From positions 203,556 through 267,555 of the forward strand of contig SSNP01000353.1 in assembly GCA_006937955.1 (NCBI GenBank): DNA of 64,000 bases. The letters are read 5' to 3'. The position numbers and the translations under genes are program-made. Shown here piece by piece: positions 26,101 through 35,100 of the stretch. The notes beneath the pieces were generated by a model, which had not been told where the DNA came from, did not search any database, and saw only the letters and a list, made by a program, of their open reading frames with translations. Source of the DNA: Pachypanchax playfairii. Lineage: Eukaryota; Chordata; Actinopteri; Cyprinodontiformes; Aplocheilidae. Each line of letters opens with the position of its first letter. Within the stretch, counting starts at the first letter, position 1.

Positions 26101-29100
26101 TTTTCGCTCCTCTTCAAATCTCTGTCTGTCCGTATTGTTTGAAAGCCAGACAAAGACACACCGGAGTCCAGGATATGTCCCTTTAGCCATGTCTCAGTGA
26201 AACACATGATGCTGCACTTCAACAGAGTTTCAAGTTCATCCATTTTGTTATGAAGAGATCTCACATTTGTCAATATGACTGATGGAAGTGAAGGTTTAAA
26301 CTTCCTCTTTCTCTCTCTTCACTTTGCTCCTGCTCTGCATCCATGTCTTCTTCTTTTGAGCTCATCAGGGATCCAGAGTTTCAATTTGAGGATTATTTCA
26401 ACCAGAAATGTCAGTTAGCTGCTCTTACTTGTAAACAAGTCTCTTGTTGCCATGGTTACGCATCATAACAAGTGGCAAAAAAGTGACAAATCCAGCAAAA
26501 AACTCGCAATTGGCATGATCATTAGAAGTGACCCATCACGTAAACAGTAAATTTTGGGTTACCATGGCAACAGCATTGAGTCAAATTCACACTTTTTGAT
26601 CGCTTACTGTGCGGACATGCTTTGACCTACAGCTGTCATTCCAACTTTTATGTGCTCAGTAGACCTTGGTCTATAACATATTGAAGCAACTTTGACATAT
26701 CTTTTACCGTATTGCCATAGCAACGCCATTCGCCATCAACACACCCGGTCAGCTCACAGCAGACATTATGGGATATGGGTGCACATGTAATGCATCAAAG
26801 TGATCGGGTCTACCGGGGGAACTGAACCATCATGTGTGTGTTAATTTTTGGGTTACTATAGCAACAGAATCCACCATAAACCACGCCCCCTTCGGAACTC
26901 TATTGGAAAATCTCTCAATTCATCACACATCCCCAATACACTACCATATTAAGTGGACTCTTTCAGCCTTGTCATCATGTTTGCAGCGTCTGTCAGCTAT
27001 CACACATGCTCAGGGTCAGAGATATGTATTATATGTATTATTCTTCCGTTAAAATTAATGCGGCCAGAACGGAGCGACGGATCCAGGTGGTTCATACATC
27101 AAATCGACCGGCTCGTTAACGGGAAGTGTGGAATTACTTTTATTTCAGATCCGAGTTACCATGGCGACGCAGCACGCCAAAAAGCGCCCCCGAAACGTCC
27201 CCCAGCCCAAACCGTAAAACTCTATGACGCGTATCATATATCATACAAACCAGATTGGAAGCCCGATGTGATTGATCTTGGTTTCGTGGCGTGTTGGGTT
27301 GCCATGGCATCGATATTCACAAAAACCTCCGCCTCCCATTGGAAATGAATAGAAAACGCTCCGAAAAATGCCAAAAACGTGACCTTTTTCTAGAGCTTAC
27401 TCCGAACACATACTTTCTTGGTCTATAACATATTGAAGCAACTTTGACATATCTATCAACGCCATTCGCCATCAACGCACCTGGTCAGCTCACAGCAGAC
27501 ACTATGGGATGTGGGTTGACATGTGATACATCAAAGTGATCGGGTTGACCAGGACAACTGAACCATCATGTGTACCTCAAATTTCGGGTTACCATAGCAA
27601 CGATATCCTTTAAAAAACATACCCCTATTGTAACCCTATTGGAAAAACCTCTGAAATCATCACCTCTCCACAATACACTCCCAAATTAGTCCTAATCTGT
27701 CAGCCTTGTCATCACAACTTCAGCATCTCTCAGCTGCGGGATGAATGCAGCTCTCTGATTGGCTGAGGGTTTCAGAGTCCCGCACAGAATGGCAATCCCT
27801 CTCAAAGTTTCTTCAGGAACTTTTCTAGTCAGAGATTGCCATAATGAATGGAGTCCCAATGCAAATGCATTGCGAACACAAACTTTCACCTAATAACACC
27901 ATTCCACTTTATATCTGGCCACAAGGGATGGGTCTACTTTAGATTTAAAGATCTCGTACAAAACTCAGACCGCGTGGCCGTGGTGACGCCAAATGCCATC
28001 AGAAGCACCCGTTTTCCACAAAGGACAGACAGTACCACCTGTGATGACGTGTGATACATCAAATAGATCGGTTTGGTGAGGAGAAGTGAACTATTGAGTT
28101 TTGATGAAAATTTGGGTTACCATGGCAACGCAGCTTGCCAAAAACACCACCCGAAATGCTCTACAGCCCCATCTGTCAGACATAACCCCATGTATGACAC
28201 ATCAAACTGACCGGGGTGCTAAACAGAGATGCCCTATCATGGTTCTGAAGCATTTTGGGTTACCATGGCAACAGGATCCACCAAAATATGTTAAATACAC
28301 TTTGACCTACAGACATCTTTTATTGCTGATCATTAGAAATTGGTCTGTAACATACATGAGCTACTTTAACATATGTGTTACTATGGCTTGATCATTAGAA
28401 GTGACCCATCATGTGATCATTAATTTTTTGGGTTACCATTGCAACAGCATTGACTCAAATTCACACTTTTTGATTGCTTACTGTGCGGACATGCTTTGAC
28501 CTACAGATGCCGTTCCAACTTTTATGTGCTCAGTAGACATTGGTCTTTTACATATCTTTTACCATATTGCCATGGCAATGCCATTCGCTATTAACGCACC
28601 CGGTCAGCTCACAGCAGACTATGGGTTGTGGGTTGACATGTGATACATCAAAGTGATCGGGTCTACCGGGGGAACTGCACCATCATGTGTACCTCAAGTT
28701 CCGGGTTACCATAGCAACGAATTCCATTTAAAACCATAACCCTATTGTAACCATATGTAATAACCTCTCAAATCATCACATTTCTCCAATACACTCCCAT
28801 ATTCTAATCTTTCAGCCTTGTCATCACATTTGCAGCACCCTTCAGCTATGGAATGAATGCAGCTTTCTGATTGCCTGAGGGTTTTTGAGTCCCGCACAGT
28901 GTGGCAATTCCTCTCAAAGTTTCTTCAGGAACTTTTCTAGTTGTTATTATTATCTTATACTTATATGAGTTTATTCTATGTTTCTTTATTATCATTATTA
29001 TTAGTATACAATATCCGGGTCTTATTTTCATTTTACTTTACTTTTCTCAACCCTGTTTGAGAATTAGACTTATCAGTCTGGCGTTCGCCTAAAAAACTCA

Positions 29101-32100
29101 GAGACGAGTCTCCCCCTGCACACACACCACCAGTGTAAGCGCTGTGCATTTGGTCTGCATGTATCTCCTTTTCTTTTTGTTTCTATTTTTTTATTTTCTT
29201 CTCTTCTCTACTGTGACTCCCTGCCTCTTAGTCAAATGTTTCTCTTTTATATATATATATATATTATTCTTTTATTTAATTTTCCATCTACTGTCCAGAC
29301 GGTTCAGATACTCTTATCTGAACAACCAGACATGATATCCCTCCTTCCATTCATGTTCCATTTCTTTCCCTACCATTATGAGACTCCAAATCTCTGCTTA
29401 CGTGTTGTCAGGACCTTACCTAAGACATTAATATTACTTAACACCACAATGTCAATTTCGGAAATCCTCAGTTTCCGGGCTGACTCAAAAACCCAATCTG
29501 CTACCAAAGCAACCGAAAAATGCCCGTCGACATTAATCAGGGAGCGATCACCTCCGAGGAATATTTTCAGTGCCATCCAACTCAACACCTAAATTCTAAA
29601 ACACAAAACTCTCTTGGCACAAAGCTGACTCAACCCATCAACTCCAAGTTAATTCAAATATTCTACTACAACACAATTCATAGACAACAATTCATCAACT
29701 CACAGTCCTTTTAGTCATGGGACAAAAACATAATTTAAAACTGTCAATATAGCAGTTTCAAATTTCAACAGGTACTACTTTTACCTTATTGGTTGAGCGC
29801 GCTCGTCTTGTCCCACTTCCAAAATGAACTTATGTTTCTCCTGCAACTGCGAGGATCACATCGGTGTCACCATTAGGGATGTCCAGATCAGATCACGTGA
29901 TCGGAAATCGGGCTCGATCACGTAGTTTAAGACTTGATCGGAATCGGACGTTACCTACCGATCAGGACTCGGACATATATGTATATATATTCTTATTAGT
30001 TTTAACGCATATACACCTTTTCGTGTGGTGTCAGTATCCGGGACAGTTTCGCTCGCAACCCGCAGCTGCCATTTTAAGAGGGGAGGCGTTTCCATGACGA
30101 CCGACCGCAATGTGTGTGAAAATATGAATGTTAACAGTCCTGTAGTCTACACAACAGTGGAGAAGATGAAGACTTATAAAAGCCTCGATGCGTATATTTT
30201 CTTCGAGGTAAGCTTTTTTAATTGGCTGTTGTGTTGAGAATGTTGCCACGTTAGCTCCACTAGCTTTGCTAGCCATGTTAGCATGAGTTCCGGTGTTATT
30301 TTATAGTCACATTAAATCCCTATGATATTATCTTAAACTGGTTCATGGAGTGAGTTGATCACTTACTGCATGTAGAAGACAGCCCATGATCATGTCACTC
30401 TTTCTGCAATGTCTGCCGTTCTGATCAGCTTATTTAATTACATAATGTTTGAATTAATAACGTAATGGCTGTACACCGGTTTGTGTGCGTTCAGACTGTT
30501 TGCGTGCTCACAGTACAGAAATGCGCTCTCGTCATGTTCATTTTTACACACAAGTAACAACCTTCCTTCACCACATATAATATGCTTGTAGCAACTTAAT
30601 ATTAAGCTAGTAAATACTTATAAAATATTACACCACATACAGTGGGGCAAAAAAGTATTTAGTCAGCCACCAATTGTGTAAGTTCTCCCACTTAAAAAGA
30701 TCAGAGAGGCCTGTAATTTTCATCATAGGTATACCTCAACTATGAGAGACAAAATGAGGAAAAAAAATCCAGAAAATCACATTGTCTGATTTTTAAAGAA
30801 TTTATTTGCAAATTATGGTGGAAAATAAGTATTTGGTCAATAACAAAAGTTAATCTCAATACTTTGTTATATAGCCTTTGTTGGCAATGACAGAGGTCAA
30901 ACGTTTTCTGTAAGTCTTCACAAGGTTTTCACACACTGTTGCTGGTATTTTGGCCCATTCCTCCATGCAGATCTCCTCTAGAGCAGTGATGTTTTGGGGC
31001 TGACGCTGGGCAACACGGACTTTCAACTCCCTCCAGAGATTTTCTATAGGGTTGAGATCTGGAGACTGGCTAGGCCACTCCAGGACCTTGAAATGCTTCT
31101 TACGAAGCCACTCCTTCGTTGCCCGGGCGGTGTGTTTGGGATCATTGTCATGCTGAAAGACCCAGCCACGTCTCATTTTCAATGCCCTTGCTGATGGAAG
31201 GAGGTTTTCACTCAAAATCTTACGATACATGGCCCCATTCATTCTTTCCTTTACACGGATCAGTCGTCCTGGTCCCCTTGCAGAAAAACAGCCCCAAAGC
31301 ATGATGTTTCCACCCCCATGCTTTACAGTAGGTATGGTGTTCTTTGGATCCAACTCAGCATTCTTTCCCCTCCAAACACGACAAGTTGAGTTTCTACCAA
31401 AAAGTTCTATTTTGGTTTCATCTGACCATATGATGTTCTCCCAATCCTCTTCTGGATCATCCAAATGCTCTCTAGCAAACCGCAGACGGGCCTGGACGTG
31501 TCCTGGCTTCAGCAGGGGGACACGTCTGGCACTGCAGGATTTGAGTCCCTGGCGGCGTAGTGTGTTACTGATGGTAGCCTTTGTTACTTTGGTCCCAGCT
31601 CTCTGCAGGTCATTCACTAGGTCCCTCCGTGTGGTTCTGGGATTTTTGCTCACCGTTCTTGTGATCATTTTGACCCCACGGGGTGAGATCTTGCGTGGAG
31701 CCCCAGATCGAGGGAGATTATCAGTGGTCTTGTATGTCTTCCATTTTCTAATAATTGCTCCCACAGTTGATTTCTTCACACCAAGCTGCTTACCTATTGC
31801 AGATTCAGTCTTCGCAGCCTGGTGAAGGTCTACAATTTTGTTTCTGGTGTCCTTTGACAGCTCTTTGGTCTTGGCCATAGTGGAGTTTGGAGCGTGATTG
31901 TTTGAGGTTGTGGACAGGTGTCTTTTATACTGATAACGAGTTCACACAGGTGCCATTAATACAGGTAACGAGTGGAGGACCGAGGAGCCTCTTAAAGAAG
32001 TTACAGGTCTGTGAAAGCCAGAAATCTTACTTGTTTGTAGGTGGCCAAATACTTATTTTCCACCATAATTTGCAAATAAATTCTTTAAAAATCAGACAAT

Positions 32101-35100
32101 GTGATTTTCTGGATTTTTTTTCCTCATTTTGTCTCTCATAGTTGAGGTATACCTATGATGAAAATTACAGGCCTCTCTGATCTTTTTAAGTGGGAGAACT
32201 TACACAATTGGTGGCTAGTGGTAGAAGGTCAGCAGCAAATTAGTATTGAGGTTATCAAATCAAATCAAACTTTTTGTATAGCACTTTTCCTGCTATTTGC
32301 AACACAAAGTGTGTAAGTTCTCCCACTTAAAAAGATCAGAGAGGCCTGTAATTTTCATCATAGGTATACCTCAACTATGAGAGACAAAATGAGGAAAAAA
32401 ATGCAGAAAATCACATTGTCTGATTTTTAAAGAATTTATTTACAAATTATGGTGGAAAATAAGTATTTGGTCACCTACAAACAAGTAAGATTTCTGGCTT
32501 TCACAGACCTGTAACTTCTTTAAGAGGCTCCTCGGTCCTCCACTCGTTACCTGTATTACTGGCACCTGTGTGAACTCGTTATCAGTATAAAAGACACCTG
32601 TCCACAACCTCAAACAGTCACGCTCCAAACTCCACTATGGCCAAGACCAAAGAGCTGTCAAAGGACACCAGAAACAAAATTGTAGACCTTCACCAGGCTG
32701 GGAAGACTGAATCTGCAATAGGTAAGCAGCTTGGTGTGAAGAAATCAACTGTGGGAGCAATTATTAGAAAATGGAAGACATACAAGACCACTGATAATCT
32801 CCCTCGATCTGGGGCTCCACGCAAGATCTCACCCCGTGGGGTCAAAATGATCACAAGAACGGTGAGCAAAAATCCCAGAACCACACGGAGGGACCTAGTG
32901 AATGACCTGCAGAGAGCTGGGACCAAAGTAACAAAGGCTACCATCAGTAACACACTACGCCGCCAGGGACTCAAATCCTGCAGTGCCAGACGTGTCCCCC
33001 TGCTGAAGCCAGGACACGTCCAGGCCCGTCTGCGGTTTGCTAGAGAGCATTTGGATGATCCAGAAGAGGATTGGGAGAACATCATATGGTCAGATGAAAC
33101 CAAAATAGAACTTTTTGGTAGAAACTCAACTTGTCGTGTTTGGAGGGGAAAGAATGCTGAGTTGGATCCAAAGAACACCATACCTACTGTAAAGCATGGG
33201 GGTGGAAACATCATGCTTTGGGGCTGTTTTTCTGCAAGGGGACCAGGACGACTGATCCGTGTAAAGGAAAGAATGAATGGGGCCATGTATCGTAAGATTT
33301 TGAGTGAAAACCTCCTTCCATCAGCAAGGGCATTGAAAATGAGACGTGGCTGGGTCTTTCAGCATGACAATGATCCCAAACACACCGCCCGGGCAACGAA
33401 GGAGTGGCTTCGTAAGAAGCATTTCAAGGTCCTGGAGTGGCCTAGCCAGTCTCCAGATCTCAACCCCATAGAAAATCTCTGGAGGGAGTTGAAAGTCCGT
33501 GTTGCCCAGCGTCAGCCCCAAAACATCACTGCTCTAGAGGAGATCTGCATGGAGGAATGGGCCAAAATACCAGCAACAGTGTGTGAAAACCTTGTGAAGA
33601 CTTACAGAAAACGTTTGACCTCTGTCATTGCCAACAAAGGCTATATAACAAAGTATTGAGATTAACTTTTGTTATTGACCAAATACTTATTTTCCACCAT
33701 AATTTGCAAATAAATTCTTTAAAAATCAGACAATGTGATTTTCTGGATTTTTTTTCCTCATTTTGTCTCTCATAGTTGAGGTATACCTATGATGAAAATT
33801 ACAGGCCTCTCTGATCTTTTTAAGTGGGAGAACTTACACAATTGGTGGCTGACTAAATACTTTTTTGCCCCACTGTATTTTTTAGTTTTATGTTGAATAT
33901 AAAATCACACTGATTTTACTCATTAGTATTCATCAATTTGCAGTTGAGACCACGCCTGCAAAGTTAGTTCAGCTGTTTAGTAGCCAACATGGCGGACCAT
34001 CATCATTATTGTGCTATGCTCCAGCTGGACCTCTACAATGCACATATTGCTAAAAAATTCAGATTTGTGGGACAAATGGCTTCAGTTCATTTTTGGAGAC
34101 ACTCCCAGAACTTAGCAGTAGAGTCTGAGGGAGGGTTCTGCCATTCTGCATGGATTCCTTATCCACAAGCACCTCCTCCCACTTGTAATTCCAAGTCCAG
34201 AGGGGTGTTGGTCTCGAAATTAAAGTTCCATCTCTGCTGGTCCCGTTAAGAAAGCTCCCATAACTTGGCTTTATGCAGGATAATTTTCCGGATTTTTTAA
34301 GTATGTTACTTGGACAGTCATAGCGCTGTTGCACATGTTCAGCGTTGGAAGATACAGGAAACCATGCTCTCATAGGTTAGCTTTTTGCTGATCTGAGTCC
34401 AGTGAATTAACATAATAAATATTGAGTACAGGCCTGAATCAAGGTCAGTTTTCAAGCAGTCAGATTTCTCTGAGCTTGAAAGTATGGAAGTTAGTTTTTC
34501 CTAACATTTTTTAAACATAAAATATTTTGTATGACAGATTAATTCTTCAAAAATAACCTTAAAGTCATGAAATTTGTATGACAGGGGCAAAATGGCACAA
34601 CATAAATAAACTGAATTGCATAGATTTAAATTAACACTATACTGTTTAATAGAGAAAGACTGTTAAAACATTAATATTTGAGCAGATTTTTTGGGGAGTT
34701 AGCATTCTGTATCTATTCTGTATTCTGTATTTATTGTAACAGCTCCCATTGAATTCAATTTAGTTAAAAATGTTGATGTTTTTTTAGCATAATGAAGTTG
34801 GTAAATGCATTGCTATAGTTTTGAGAGAAAAAAACTGAAAAACAGCATTGTTTGTCAGTTTGGGTGTCTAGAGAGATTTCCAGAGTTGAAAATATTTGCC
34901 TTGTTCAGTGAACTGTGGCCTTAACAGTCTAAACAAGTACAGTATGCTCACTAATATTTGCTCCTACTGTTTTTTCAGGGAGACTCAGGCGGCCCACTTG
35001 TTTGTGAAGGTCGTGTCTATGGAGTGGTATCGTGGGGAAGAGGTTGTGCTGATGCTCAGTTTCCGGGAGTCTACACTGTGGTGTCCAAAGTCCGTAGGTG

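Larger units (their letters stand above)
24718..28945. repeat. Diverged long-unit tandem repeat carrying many X-box-like palindromes
   Basis: Four diverged copies of a block of up to about 1 kb can be aligned: about 24718-25690, 26510-27360, 27415-28300 and 28380-28945. Recurrent segments include CCAACTTTTATGTGCTCAGTAGAC, GCCATTCGCCATCAACGCACC, TCAGCTCACAGCAGACACTATGG and CTCTCAAAGTTTCTTCAGGAAC (quoted only in part). At least 16 copies of a 14-bp near-palindrome related to GTTACCATGGCAAC are spread through it. A LINE remnant is inserted between the first and second blocks. The longest open frame (26953-27348) shows no protein similarity I recognise. Confidence 0.8.

Noticed and set aside
26953..27348. 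131-codon plus-strand frame in the X-box array
   Set aside because: Corresponding frames in the sister repeat units are broken, and no motif is recognisable.
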